The notes under the pieces were generated by a model. The model worked only from the letters and a program-made list of their open reading frames with translations. It had not been told where the DNA came from and did no database searches. A stretch of DNA of 64,000 nt, from contig CAWJON010000002.1 in the NCBI GenBank assembly GCA_963844565.1, positions 2,046,001 through 2,110,000 of the forward strand, given 5' to 3'. Both the position numbers and the translations under genes were made by a program. Shown piece after piece: positions 1-8,899 of the stretch. The stretch comes from JAFEDN01 sp963844565. GTDB taxonomy: Bacteria > Pseudomonadota > Gammaproteobacteria > Coxiellales > Coxiellaceae. The stretch's first letter is position 1. The number at the start of each line of letters is the position of its first letter.

Positions 1-139
1 ACGTATTTTTTATTTTCTTGCTTTCTTTTCCCAACTTCTGGTGTTTCAATTATTACATGATAATAAATCATTCAAGTCTCCGACAGTAAATCCTTATAAG
101 AGATGGTTCCCGATGTTCAAATAGCGCATGGTTATATTT

Positions 140-493
140 TTACTTTTGGATTAAACGCCCATACTTTTCCTCAAGCCAATGACCGCCACGAGTGTATTTA
201 AGGCACAGCACAGATATAGTATTATTGACACGTAAGACATCAGAAAGCCTTCCCTGAAGGTCATCTCGAATATCAGGAGCAAATTGGCTAAAATAATCCC
301 TCCCATTAGAATTAGGAATATCACTTAAATTACATTCTAAAGTAACACGCTCAATTGTGTTATTTTTTTTCAAAGCCTCTGCTAAATCAGTTACTAAGTC
401 CAGATATCTTCCATCAACTTTCAGAGAAAGGTCCCTTTCTTTAAAGTTATTACCTGAAATTTTTTGCACGAGGGCATCATCTAATTCTTGCAT
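140..493 (-). CDS. Small hypothetical protein, leucine-rich-repeat-like
   Basis: A 117-residue ORF with an AGGA ribosome-binding site about 8 bases before its ATG. Segments such as EALKKNNTIERVTLECN and DVLRVNNTISVLCL have the hydrophobic spacing and 'LKxNNTI' phrasing seen in ribonuclease-inhibitor-type leucine-rich repeats of Legionellales proteins. It is much shorter than a complete LRR protein, so it could be a remnant or a small stand-alone protein. It lies on the island side of the integrase, which suggests accessory DNA. No catalytic motif is visible. The bases before it (1-139) show nothing I can call. Confidence 0.45.
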   Translation of the reverse strand: MQELDDALVQKISGNNFKERDLSLKVDGRYLDLVTDLAEALKKNNTIERVTLECNLSDIPNSNGRDYFSQFAPDIRDDLQGRLSDVLRVNNTISVLCLKYTRGGHWLEEKYGRLIQK

Positions 494-632
494 AATTTAA
501 TCCTGTAATCTTAAGCCAACCTTAAGCATACCACTCTTATTTAGGGTAGTTCAAGCACCAGTTGCTTACGACCTGCTGACCATTTATATTGGTGCTGTGA
601 AGGGCGTCCTCTATAACCCAGAGGAGGTTCTT

Positions 633-1760
633 ATGGGACGCAAGAAAGAATCCGGCCTACGGAAACGTAGCGGAGTTTGGCATATTGAAAAAACTGTTTT
701 TGGAACGCGGTTGTACAAAAGTACCAACACCAGCGACCGGCGGGAAGCAGAAAAATTCCTGGCACATGAAGTCGAAAAGCTGCGCTTGACCCAACTCTAC
801 GGAGTGAGGCCTAAGCGGACTTTTCAAGAGGCTGCCGAGAAGTATCTGGCTGAAAACCGACATAAACGAAGTATCGTGGAAGATGTTCGTCAAGTCGCGC
901 TGTTAAAGCCGTATATCGGGCAATGCGATTTAGACAAGGTTAACATGCTTTGTCTACAGCCCTTTATCGAGGCTCGGCAACAACAGCAAGTGAAGAATAG
1001 GACGATTAATTATTCTTTACAGGTGTTACGGCATATTTTGAAACTGGCGAGTCAGGAATGGATGGATGAATCCAACCTAACCTGGCTGAGCGGCGCACCT
1101 AAAATTAAGCTGTTGCCGCTTGACGACCAAAGGGAACCGCATCCCATCGCTTGGGAGGAACAAGATCAGTTATTCGCGCTGTTGCCCTTATATTTACGCC
1201 GTATGGCTCTGTTTAAGGTGAACACCGGATTACGCGATCAGGAAGTGTGTGGGCTGCAATGGGACTGGGAACACCCAATCCCTGGACTGAATGCCAGCAT
1301 TTTCGTGATTCCCAAGGAGTACTCCAAAAACAAACAGAATCGGTTGGTGGTGTTAAACGACATTGCTCAACAAGTGATCAATGAAGTCCGTGGACAGCAC
1401 CCGGTGTTTGTATTTACAAGCCTGGATGGGAAGACACGAGTACACCACCTGCGCAACCGAGCCTGGAAGAAAGCGCGGACGATATCGGGTTTGCCGATCC
1501 GCGTTCATGATCTGAAGCATACCTTTGGCCGCCGATTGCGCGCGGCACGGGTTAGCATGGAAGACCGGCAGGATTTATTGGGACATAAATCCTCTCGAAT
1601 TACCACGCATTATAGTTCGGCGGAAATACGTGAGCTGATTGAAGCAGCGAATAAAATCTGCCGTCGACAAGAAAGCACACCGACTGTGGGTGCGATCAGA
1701 TCAGGAACCTTATCGGGCGCTGCGATAGGCACAGTAGTCCGGCAAACTTGTCCGGTTTAG
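633..1760 (+). CDS. Tyrosine recombinase / phage-type integrase
   Basis: Site-specific recombinase that would insert or excise a genomic island. I place the start at the ATG at 633, five bases after a strong GAGGAGG (621-627), rather than the in-frame ATG at 597. The protein of 375 residues has an N-terminal arm/core-binding region and a C-terminal catalytic domain. Visible catalytic residues are Arg201 (NTGLRDQEVCGL), Lys228, His292 in HDLKHTF, His318 in LLGHKSSRI and the nucleophile Tyr327 (THYS). Box II has Lys295 where Arg is usual (HxxR), a known but less common variant. The gene ends 82 bases from the 3' end of tRNA-Lys, the typical arrangement for a tRNA-targeting integrase; the island should lie to the left of this window. 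Confidence 0.9.
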   Translation: MGRKKESGLRKRSGVWHIEKTVFGTRLYKSTNTSDRREAEKFLAHEVEKLRLTQLYGVRPKRTFQEAAEKYLAENRHKRSIVEDVRQVALLKPYIGQCDLDKVNMLCLQPFIEARQQQQVKNRTINYSLQVLRHILKLASQEWMDESNLTWLSGAPKIKLLPLDDQREPHPIAWEEQDQLFALLPLYLRRMALFKVNTGLRDQEVCGLQWDWEHPIPGLNASIFVIPKEYSKNKQNRLVVLNDIAQQVINEVRGQHPVFVFTSLDGKTRVHHLRNRAWKKARTISGLPIRVHDLKHTFGRRLRAARVSMEDRQDLLGHKSSRITTHYSSAEIRELIEAANKICRRQESTPTVGAIRSGTLSGAAIGTVVRQTCPV

Positions 1761-1842
1761 TTTTTTCGGAATTACATTCCGGCAAAATTACGGCAAAGTT
1801 TTTGGAGGTTTTTGAAAGTTACGGTAAGTCTTTGATTTTAAA

Positions 1843-1915
<73 letters not shown>

Positions 1916-1928
1916 GTGATGCTTAGCG

Positions 1929-1956
1929 ATTATACGAAGTGAGCCTTCCTTGGCAA
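1929..1956 (-). promoter_or_regulatory. Sigma-70 promoter of tRNA-Lys
   Basis: On the minus strand TTGCCA (-35, 1951-1956) is followed after 16 bases by a perfect TATAAT (-10, 1929-1934), ending 13 bases before the first base of the tRNA. Spacing and sequence fit a strong housekeeping promoter. Confidence 0.75.
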
Positions 1957-2043
1957 CACTTTCCCTGAGAACATCAGGTTAAGTGCTTTCCTCGTTGCAT
2001 CTTATAATAACAGTTGGGCCTTTTCAACTCCGGTAAAAAAGGG

Positions 2044-3408
2044 CTAGAAGTAGGACTGGCTAAGCTGCAAGAGCCTTTGCAGGTTTTCGCCGGCGGGCGA
2101 TGGGTTTTGGTAGCAGTAAATTTCGATATAACTTTGCAGCACGTATTCGTAGCCGGGCGTTTTCAATGCTTTGATAATTTTCATGGCGCGTTCGACATCG
2201 ATAGCAACGTTGGCGCTGCAGCGTTGGAATAAAATGGCGGCCAAAACGGCGGCTTTGGACGCGCGTCGCGCTGGGCTGGCGGTTTCAAAACTTTGCAAAC
2301 AAAATTGTAAAGCTCGGTCTTTGTCCCATTCCAGCCACTGGTAATAAAAAGATAATGCTTGTCGCTCAGCACTAAGATCTTCTCTTGATAATAAATACCA
2401 AATAACGGGGACAGCGGATTCAATATTCGCCCAAGAACAGTTGCCGCTGATTTGTGAACCGATGGTTAATTTACCAATCCGTTTTAATCCCAATAATTGT
2501 GGCGCTTCAACATCGACAAAATTTTTGGTTTGACGTTTGTACATCACTTGTTTCAAAAAATTTTTTGTGAGCACTTCAGGACGCGTTACTTGATAAATGG
2601 CTACATTATCAACGAATAAATCATTTTGCGAGCGATCGCATTTTGCCAATAAATTACCGTATTTTATCCAAGAAATCGCGTGTCCCTCATACGCAATCGG
2701 AATAATCAACAATTCATTATTTAATAAATTATCAATCGTTTTTTGATGCGCGGTGAGATCGACTTGATATTGCTGGTATCGAATCAATTGTGCAGCGGTG
2801 GCAAAAGCATTAATCACTTGGTTAATAGCGTCGAAATAATTTCTAAGATGTCTAGCGGAAAAATTATTTTTATATTCTTGTAGAGATTCAAGAATAATAT
2901 TGATCGTAAATTCCAAGATAAATCCTTCATAGTCTACTTCGGTAAATCGCAGTTGAGGGTCAACAATATCTGCAAATCCGACTAATTCAAAGCGGTGACC
3001 CAATAATTTGGTATTAATATAATCTTGAGCGAACTCTAATTTTGCCCCCGCGCGAAGCAATAAATTTTTTAAATTTTTTTGACGTCGCAACAATGCTTTT
3101 ACTAATACCGGTTCGCTGGCCAAAGTATAGGCATTAGGATCTGCTCCATAGTGCAATAATAAATGCGAAAAATCTAAATTGGTGTTTTCAACTGTCCAAT
3201 GTAAAGCGCTGCCGCCAGTTAAATCTCTAAAGTTTACATTGGCCTTGTGATCTAACAACAATTCACCTTTGTCGATATCATTGACGATCGCCGTTTGTAT
3301 TAATGGCGTAAATCCATATTCGTCAACCATATCCAATTTAGTTTCTTGTTTCAGTCGTAGTTCCAACTCAGTCAGCGAGCCGTAAATAATGGTATCTGAG
3401 ATTGACAT
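2044..3408 (-). CDS. AnkH/LegA3-like ankyrin repeat protein, candidate type IV effector
   Basis: 454 residues. Residues ~28-125 hold about three ankyrin repeats (YGFTPLIQTA, GSALHWTVENTN, HYGADPNAYT). The C-terminal half contains EGHAISWIKYGNLLAKCDRS (His243, Asp258) and SGNCSWAN (Cys324), a histidine-before-cysteine order like a circularly permuted papain-type fold. Length and layout match what I recall of Legionella AnkH (LegA3), a Dot/Icm core effector with N-terminal ankyrin repeats and a cysteine-protease-like domain. The family assignment is from memory of the architecture, not a search. The ATG at 3408 lies 3 bases after the stop of the lipoyl-like gene, so the two probably form one transcript. 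No signal peptide, as expected for a type IV substrate. Confidence 0.7.
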   Translation of the reverse strand: MSISDTIIYGSLTELELRLKQETKLDMVDEYGFTPLIQTAIVNDIDKGELLLDHKANVNFRDLTGGSALHWTVENTNLDFSHLLLHYGADPNAYTLASEPVLVKALLRRQKNLKNLLLRAGAKLEFAQDYINTKLLGHRFELVGFADIVDPQLRFTEVDYEGFILEFTINIILESLQEYKNNFSARHLRNYFDAINQVINAFATAAQLIRYQQYQVDLTAHQKTIDNLLNNELLIIPIAYEGHAISWIKYGNLLAKCDRSQNDLFVDNVAIYQVTRPEVLTKNFLKQVMYKRQTKNFVDVEAPQLLGLKRIGKLTIGSQISGNCSWANIESAVPVIWYLLSREDLSAERQALSFYYQWLEWDKDRALQFCLQSFETASPARRASKAAVLAAILFQRCSANVAIDVERAMKIIKALKTPGYEYVLQSYIEIYCYQNPSPAGENLQRLLQLSQSYF

Positions 3409-3411
3409 TTA

Positions 3412-4059
3412 TTATCTCGGCGAGGGTTTGGGTGTGGGTGTAGGAGACATACTGGGCTGAGGTTGTGGCGCCAAATTAGGTTTTATCTGTGGAGAATTTT
3501 GAGCCGCATCGTTGGCAGGTACGCGTGTGGCATCCGGATTTTTATCGACGCCGGAAAATTGGCTGGATTTTGCCAGTAAGGGATGGGGTTTACAACGATT
3601 GGCTTGGGATTCTCCAAAATCCATTCCATGACCGGCTTCGCGCCGATTATGGGGCTGAATGGCCAACGGCGAGCCAAAACCGTGTCCTATTTTACCCTCT
3701 TCCTTACGCAAAAGTTCACGGACATAAAGGTCTGTTTCAGGCGTCATCCCTTTGTCATGTGTCTGGTAGGTTTCCAAAAGCAGAGTTTTTTGCTCAGGGT
3801 CCCATACCAAGTTGGGTAAACCGACTTTGATATAGGCAATAATGGCGTTCACTTCCACAACGTCGCCTGTAGTTGATAAAATTTCTTCAACTACGCCGGC
3901 TTGGTTAACGACAATGGGGATCAAATCGCCATAAATGGTTAAAACTTCTACCAAACATTCGTTACGGGCGATCACCTCGCCCACCGACTTGTACCAATGT
4001 CCAATTTTGGCGGTGGTGACGCCTCTAGGTAAGGCAGGAACTTTGACAGGGATGCTCAT
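3412..4059 (-). CDS. Lipoyl-domain-like protein lacking the lipoyl lysine, Pro-rich tail
   Basis: 215 residues. Residues 1-80 read like the biotinyl/lipoyl domain of an E2 subunit (start VKVPALPRGVTTAKIGHWY; end GDVVEVNAIIAYIKVG) and can be laid against the lipoyl domain of SucB in this window. Where SucB has ETDKV, this protein has LTIYGD, so the lysine that carries lipoate is absent. A linker follows, then a low-complexity Pro/Gln/Ser tail ending in PTPTPKPSPR. It could be a scaffold or protein-interaction module; an enzymatic carrier role is unlikely. It is the first gene of a two-gene unit with the AnkH-like gene and is divergent from the phosphoesterase gene. Confidence 0.7.
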   Translation of the reverse strand: MSIPVKVPALPRGVTTAKIGHWYKSVGEVIARNECLVEVLTIYGDLIPIVVNQAGVVEEILSTTGDVVEVNAIIAYIKVGLPNLVWDPEQKTLLLETYQTHDKGMTPETDLYVRELLRKEEGKIGHGFGSPLAIQPHNRREAGHGMDFGESQANRCKPHPLLAKSSQFSGVDKNPDATRVPANDAAQNSPQIKPNLAPQPQPSMSPTPTPKPSPR

Positions 4060-4153
4060 CCGAGAAATATACTAAATTTTAGCGGTTTTAATCAAGTAGA
4101 TAATCCTTCAAGGAGCCCATTTACTCTGATTCAACATTAGGGTAAAGTTTTCC

Positions 4154-5563
4154 ATGATGCGACGACTTTTAATACTTTTTGGTCTATTGTTCAATTGCGG
4201 CTTTGCTCAGCAAGTGGCCGCTAACCCTGAAACTGAAGTAGTTTATCATCATCTGACGGTTATCGCAGATATTCATTTCAATCCTTTTGCCGATTGCCCT
4301 GCCAAAAATGGTAAATGCCCCGAGGCGATTGAACTGAATAAGGCAAAAGTAAGTGAATGGCCAGCTATTTTGGCAAAGTACAATTCTCAGAAATTTCCAA
4401 GTTATGGTCAGGAAACTAATTATAAACTTTTCTCTTCTTTGCTTTCGCAAATTGGACAACAAAAACCGGAAAATGTGCTTATTCTTGGTGACTTTTTGGC
4501 GCATAATTTTTACTTGAAATATCTCTCATTCGTAAACGACAACAATAAAAAAGATTATCAAAAATTTGTACTCAATACTTTGGCGTATTTAACAAATTCT
4601 ATGCAGCAAATATTACCGGAAAATTCTTCAATTTTTCCAGTCATCGGTAATAATGATTCTTATGGCGGAATAGGATGTATGTCTCCAGACTATTGTAGTG
4701 AAACCAATGGCGATTTTTTCAAAAATACCGCAAAAATTTGGGCGCCGCTATTTAAAAACAAACTGAATCAAAAAGAGTTTAGCGCAACCTATTCCAAAGC
4801 TGGTTACTATGAAATTACGTTGCCCGACTCTAATCATCTGCTGATATTAAACACGGTTTTATTTTCACACCAAGCGCAAGGCTATAAAGTTGATCAAGCG
4901 GCGAATGCGCAAATTGCGTGGCTGAAATCACGATTAAAAATTTACAAACGAGCCAATCAAAAAGCTTGGATCGCATGGCATATCCCGCCCGGGGTTGACG
5001 CCTACTCCACGGCCTCTAGTTTTTTTCAAAGAATCACTCCTTTTTGGAAAGAAACTTATAACACACAAGTATTGAACTTGATTCATCAATATACTGATAC
5101 GGTTACTGGTGTTTTTTCCGGACATTTGCACATGGATGGGTTTTTGTGGTTGGATTCCAACGAAAAATCTGGCGCATTGGTGGATTCATTTGTCCCTGCG
5201 ATTTCACCCATTTTTGGCAATAACGCCGCTTATAAAATTTATGATTATGACAGTAAAAATTTACAATGGTGTAATTTTACCACTTATTATTTAAGTTTGA
5301 TTAATACTTCGGTAGGGCAAGATCTGTGGAACAGAGAATATACATTTAATGCAGCTTTCCAAACCAATTCACAAAATTGCACATTGATTCCCGGTTTTGC
5401 CAAAATCGCTTTGAATAAAGATGATCCTTTTACCACGAATTATTTAACTTTCTATAACGTCAGCTCAAATTTTAAATCAATTCCGCAGCAAGCTTGGAAA
5501 ACATTCTGGTGCGCCATTCGGAATCTGGATATCGCTGATTATGAAAATTGTTTAATGAATTGA
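4154..5563 (+). CDS. Secreted calcineurin-like phosphoesterase, acid sphingomyelinase-like
   Basis: 469 residues starting with a signal peptide (basic MMRR, hydrophobic core, cut near FAQQVAA). Metallophosphoesterase motifs occur in order: DIHFNP (DxH), LILGDFLAHN (GDxxxH), GNNDSY (GNxD), AWHIPPG and FSGHLHMD (GHxH). The spacing and the Cys-rich context (CPAKNGKCPEA, CMSPDYCSE) resemble eukaryotic SMPDL3/acid-sphingomyelinase-type enzymes. Likely substrates are phosphodiesters such as nucleotides or phospholipid head groups in the periplasm or outside the cell. The substrate cannot be read from the sequence. The gene stands alone, divergent from the lipoyl-like gene and convergent with sucD. 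Confidence 0.8.
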   Translation: MMRRLLILFGLLFNCGFAQQVAANPETEVVYHHLTVIADIHFNPFADCPAKNGKCPEAIELNKAKVSEWPAILAKYNSQKFPSYGQETNYKLFSSLLSQIGQQKPENVLILGDFLAHNFYLKYLSFVNDNNKKDYQKFVLNTLAYLTNSMQQILPENSSIFPVIGNNDSYGGIGCMSPDYCSETNGDFFKNTAKIWAPLFKNKLNQKEFSATYSKAGYYEITLPDSNHLLILNTVLFSHQAQGYKVDQAANAQIAWLKSRLKIYKRANQKAWIAWHIPPGVDAYSTASSFFQRITPFWKETYNTQVLNLIHQYTDTVTGVFSGHLHMDGFLWLDSNEKSGALVDSFVPAISPIFGNNAAYKIYDYDSKNLQWCNFTTYYLSLINTSVGQDLWNREYTFNAAFQTNSQNCTLIPGFAKIALNKDDPFTTNYLTFYNVSSNFKSIPQQAWKTFWCAIRNLDIADYENCLMN

Positions 5564-5611
5564 TTCTGTTCTATCCAATCTGTTAACGTCAATCCGAATC
5601 TCCTCCAATCT

Positions 5612-6484
5612 TTAAACCCTTAACAATTCAGCTACAGCTTTGCCAATTTCGGCGGGAGAGTGCACAGTCTTTACTCCCGCCGCTTCTAATGCAGCAAATT
5701 TTTCCGCCGCTGTCCCTTTGCCGCCAGCGATAATGGCCCCGGCGTGGCCCATGCGTTTTCCAGAGGGAGCAGTTACGCCGGCAATATAAGAAACTACGGG
5801 TTTGGTGACATGTTTTTGAATGTATTGCGCGGCTTCTTCTTCGGCGCTGCCGCCTATTTCACCCACCATAATGATCGCTTTGGTTTGTGAATCTTTTTCA
5901 AAAAGCGCCAGGACATCAATAAAACTCATTCCTGGAATAGGATCACCGCCGATGCCAACGCACGTGCTCTGACCTAAACCTAACTGAGTGGTTTGCGCCA
6001 CTGCTTCGTAGGTTAATGTTCCTGAACGCGATACAATGCCGACACTGCCAGGCAGATGAATGTGACCCGGCATAATACCAATCTTACAAGCGCCAGGGGT
6101 AATAATTCCTGGGCAATTAGGGCCAATCAAACGAGTTCCTTTATCCTGCAAATAGGCTTTCACTACTAACATATCAAGAACGGGAATGCCCTCGGTAATG
6201 CAAACTATTAATTTAATACCCGCTGCGGCAGCTTCGATAATTGAATCTTTGCAAAAAGGTGCAGGCACATAAATGACACTGACTTCTGCGCCGGTCGCTT
6301 CAACGGCTTCACGCACTCGATTAAAAACGGGTAAACCCAAATGTTTTTCTCCGCCTTTTCCGGGAGTCACACCGCCCACCATACGAGTGCCATAAGCAAT
6401 TGCTTGCTCAGAATGAAAAGTTCCTTGTTTTCCAGTGAATCCTTGGCAAATGACTTTGGTATTTTTGTCTATTAATATGCTCAT
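5612..6484 (-). CDS. sucD: Succinyl-CoA synthetase alpha subunit
   Basis: 290 residues, full length. It makes succinate and ATP or GTP from succinyl-CoA together with SucC. The N-terminal CoA-binding Rossmann part (KVICQGFTGKQGTFHSEQA) is intact, as is the active-site segment GKRMGHAGAI, whose histidine becomes phosphorylated. The ATG overlaps the sucC stop by 4 bases (ATGA), so translation is probably coupled. Last gene of the sdh-suc operon. Confidence 0.97.
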   Translation of the reverse strand: MSILIDKNTKVICQGFTGKQGTFHSEQAIAYGTRMVGGVTPGKGGEKHLGLPVFNRVREAVEATGAEVSVIYVPAPFCKDSIIEAAAAGIKLIVCITEGIPVLDMLVVKAYLQDKGTRLIGPNCPGIITPGACKIGIMPGHIHLPGSVGIVSRSGTLTYEAVAQTTQLGLGQSTCVGIGGDPIPGMSFIDVLALFEKDSQTKAIIMVGEIGGSAEEEAAQYIQKHVTKPVVSYIAGVTAPSGKRMGHAGAIIAGGKGTAAEKFAALEAAGVKTVHSPAEIGKAVAELLRV

Positions 6485-7659
6485 TTTTGGTTCCCTGCTT
6501 GCTGGACTAGTGTTACAATTTTTTTCGCAGCTTCCGCAAAGTCTTGGGTGGCGACAATGTTCAACCCGCTTTCAGCAAGTTTTTTAGCGCCTAAATCAGC
6601 GTTATTTCCTTGCAAACGGACTACCACTGGCACTGAAACCCCAACCTCAGCCACGGCGCTAATAATACCGTCAGCAATTAAATCGCAGCGGACGATGCCT
6701 CCAAAAATATTAACCAAAATTCCTTGCACTTTTTTATCGGAAATAATAATTTTAAATGCCTCCTTCACTCTTTCTTCAGTGGCGCCGCCGCCCACATCTA
6801 AAAAGTTTGCCGGATTGCCGCCATTTAGTTTAATTAAATCCATGGTCGCCATCGCCAAGCCGGCGCCATTAACCATGCAGCCAATGTCGCCATCTAAAGC
6901 AATGTAATTGAGGTTCCATTGTTGTGCGCGAGATTCTCGCTCGTCTTCTTGTGTAGTATCGCGCATTTCTCTAATTTCGGGTTGTCGGTATAATGCATTT
7001 TCATCAATATTGATTTTCCCATCTAAACAAATTAATTGTCCTTGCGCGGTCACCACCAACGGATTAATTTCCAATAACCCAAGATCTTTTTCCACAAACA
7101 GTTTATACAGTTTCAACAAAATATCGGTAAAAGAAGCCAGCAAATTCTCTTGCAGTTTAAGTCCGTAAAACAATTCACGGCATTGGTACGGCTGTAAGCC
7201 AACCAATGGATCAATGGTTGCCGTCAAAATTTTTGCGGGATTTTCTTTGGCTACTTTTTCAATCTCAACTCCACCTTCAGTCGAAGCCATAAAGACGATT
7301 CGTTGTGAAGCGCGGTCGATGACTGCCCCCAAATAAAGTTCTTGCGCAATATCCGCGGGTTGTTCAATCAGTACTTGATTAATCGGTTGGCCTTCTGCAT
7401 CAGTTTGGTACGTAACTAAGCGTTTTCCCAATAAAGCTTTAACTGCAGCTTCTACGGCGTCTTTATTATCTACGACTTTAACACCGCCCGCTTTGCCTCG
7501 ACCACCGGCATGGACTTGTGCTTTCACCACCCAACGATTTCCGCCAATTCGTGAGGCGGCTAATATCGCAGTTTCTGGATCCCTAACCACCTCGCCCATT
7601 GGAACGGGTACGCCATAATTTCTAAGTAAAGTTTTTGCTTGATATTCATGTAAATTCAT
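6481..7659 (-). CDS. sucC: Succinyl-CoA synthetase beta subunit
   Basis: 392 residues with the usual start MNLHEYQAKTLLRNYGVP. The ATP-grasp domain (VVKAQVHAGGRGKAGGVK) is followed by the CoA-ligase domain with FLDVGGGAT and NIFGGIVRCD. It provides nucleotide binding for the SucCD enzyme. It sits 16 bases after sucB and overlaps sucD by 4 bases. Confidence 0.97.
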   Translation of the reverse strand: MNLHEYQAKTLLRNYGVPVPMGEVVRDPETAILAASRIGGNRWVVKAQVHAGGRGKAGGVKVVDNKDAVEAAVKALLGKRLVTYQTDAEGQPINQVLIEQPADIAQELYLGAVIDRASQRIVFMASTEGGVEIEKVAKENPAKILTATIDPLVGLQPYQCRELFYGLKLQENLLASFTDILLKLYKLFVEKDLGLLEINPLVVTAQGQLICLDGKINIDENALYRQPEIREMRDTTQEDERESRAQQWNLNYIALDGDIGCMVNGAGLAMATMDLIKLNGGNPANFLDVGGGATEERVKEAFKIIISDKKVQGILVNIFGGIVRCDLIADGIISAVAEVGVSVPVVVRLQGNNADLGAKKLAESGLNIVATQDFAEAAKKIVTLVQQAGNQK

Positions 7660-7675
7660 AAAGACTTCTTTCGTC

Positions 7676-8881
7676 CTAAACTTGTAATAACATTCGAGCA
7701 GGATCTTCCAACAATTCTTTGATTGTCACCAGAAACTGCACGGCCTCACTCCCATCAATGATACGGTGATCATAAGACAAGGCCAAAAACATAATCGGCC
7801 GAACCACCACGGCGCCATTGATCACAACGGGGCGATCCGCAATTTTATGCATACCCAAAATCGCACTCTGCGGTGGATTGATGATGGGGGTTGATAACAT
7901 AGAACCATAAAGCCCACCATTGGTGATGGTAAAAGTCCCACCGGTTAGTTCTTCTAAAGTTATTTTGCTGGTTTTTACTTTATCAGCAAATTCGCGAATG
8001 GTTTTTTCAATGTCAGACATGCTCATTTGATCGGCATCCCGCAAAACGGGCACTACCAATCCACGAGGCCCACCACCCACTGCAATACCAATATCGTAAT
8101 AGTTGTGATAGATAATATCCGAACCCTCTATCGACGCGTTAACCACCGGAAAACGTTTAAGTGCTTCAACCACTGCTTTAACAAAAAAAGACATAAATCC
8201 TAAGCGCGTCTGATGCGCTTTTTCAAATGAATCTTTGTAAGTTTGTCGCAATTCCATGACTGCATGCATATCCACTTCGTTAAAAGTGGTTAACATGGCA
8301 GCTTCTTGCTGGACGGTAACCAAACGCTCAGCAATGCGGGCGCGCAATCGAGACATAGGAACACGTTTTTCTTCGCGCGCGCCTAATGCTGTCGCCGGAG
8401 CTTTCACCGAGGCTGTTGTGGGTTTAGGCGGTGCCGGGGGGCTTTCTGTTTGCAAATGTTTCTCCACATCTTCTTTGGTGATTCTTCCGCCTTTACCTGT
8501 TGCCTGAATTTGATTGCTATCTAAATTGTGTTCGGCAACCATTCTTCTAACCGCAGGACTTAAATCAGCGCTTTCGACAGATTTTTCAGCGGTTTTTTGA
8601 GTTTGTGCAGACGCAGGAGCGGCTGGTTTTGCAGCCGCAACTTCACCTTCAGTTAAAATTCCAAGCAGTGTACCGGCTTTTACGGTTTGGCCTTCCGCCA
8701 CCAAAATTTTGGTAAGGACTCCGGTGCTGGGTGCTGGAACTTCAAGCATTACTTTATCCGTTTCTAAGTCGACTAAATGACCGTCACGTTGAACGGACTC
8801 CCCTTCTTTTATATACCATTTAGCCACAGTTGCATCAGCAACGGATTCAGGTAGCACGGGAACTTTAATTTCTTTTGTCAT
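7676..8881 (-). CDS. sucB: Dihydrolipoamide succinyltransferase, E2 of 2-oxoglutarate dehydrogenase
   Basis: 401 residues. One lipoyl domain (residues ~3-77) with lipoate-accepting Lys43 in DLETDKV, an Ala/Pro linker, a peripheral-subunit-binding domain (~108-145, LSPAVRRMVAEH), a second Pro/Ala linker and the acyltransferase domain ending with YDHRIIDGSEA (His372, Asp376). It transfers the succinyl group from SucA to CoA in the core of the complex. Between sucA (18 bases upstream) and sucC. The E3 subunit (lpd) is not in the window. Confidence 0.97.
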   Translation of the reverse strand: MTKEIKVPVLPESVADATVAKWYIKEGESVQRDGHLVDLETDKVMLEVPAPSTGVLTKILVAEGQTVKAGTLLGILTEGEVAAAKPAAPASAQTQKTAEKSVESADLSPAVRRMVAEHNLDSNQIQATGKGGRITKEDVEKHLQTESPPAPPKPTTASVKAPATALGAREEKRVPMSRLRARIAERLVTVQQEAAMLTTFNEVDMHAVMELRQTYKDSFEKAHQTRLGFMSFFVKAVVEALKRFPVVNASIEGSDIIYHNYYDIGIAVGGGPRGLVVPVLRDADQMSMSDIEKTIREFADKVKTSKITLEELTGGTFTITNGGLYGSMLSTPIINPPQSAILGMHKIADRPVVINGAVVVRPIMFLALSYDHRIIDGSEAVQFLVTIKELLEDPARMLLQV

Positions 8882-8899
8882 AATATAAACCTTAGAATT

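Noticed and set aside
3489..3830. 113-codon plus-strand ORF opposite the lipoyl-like gene
   Set aside because: Antisense shadow of a gene with clear domain similarity; no ribosome-binding site or family resemblance.
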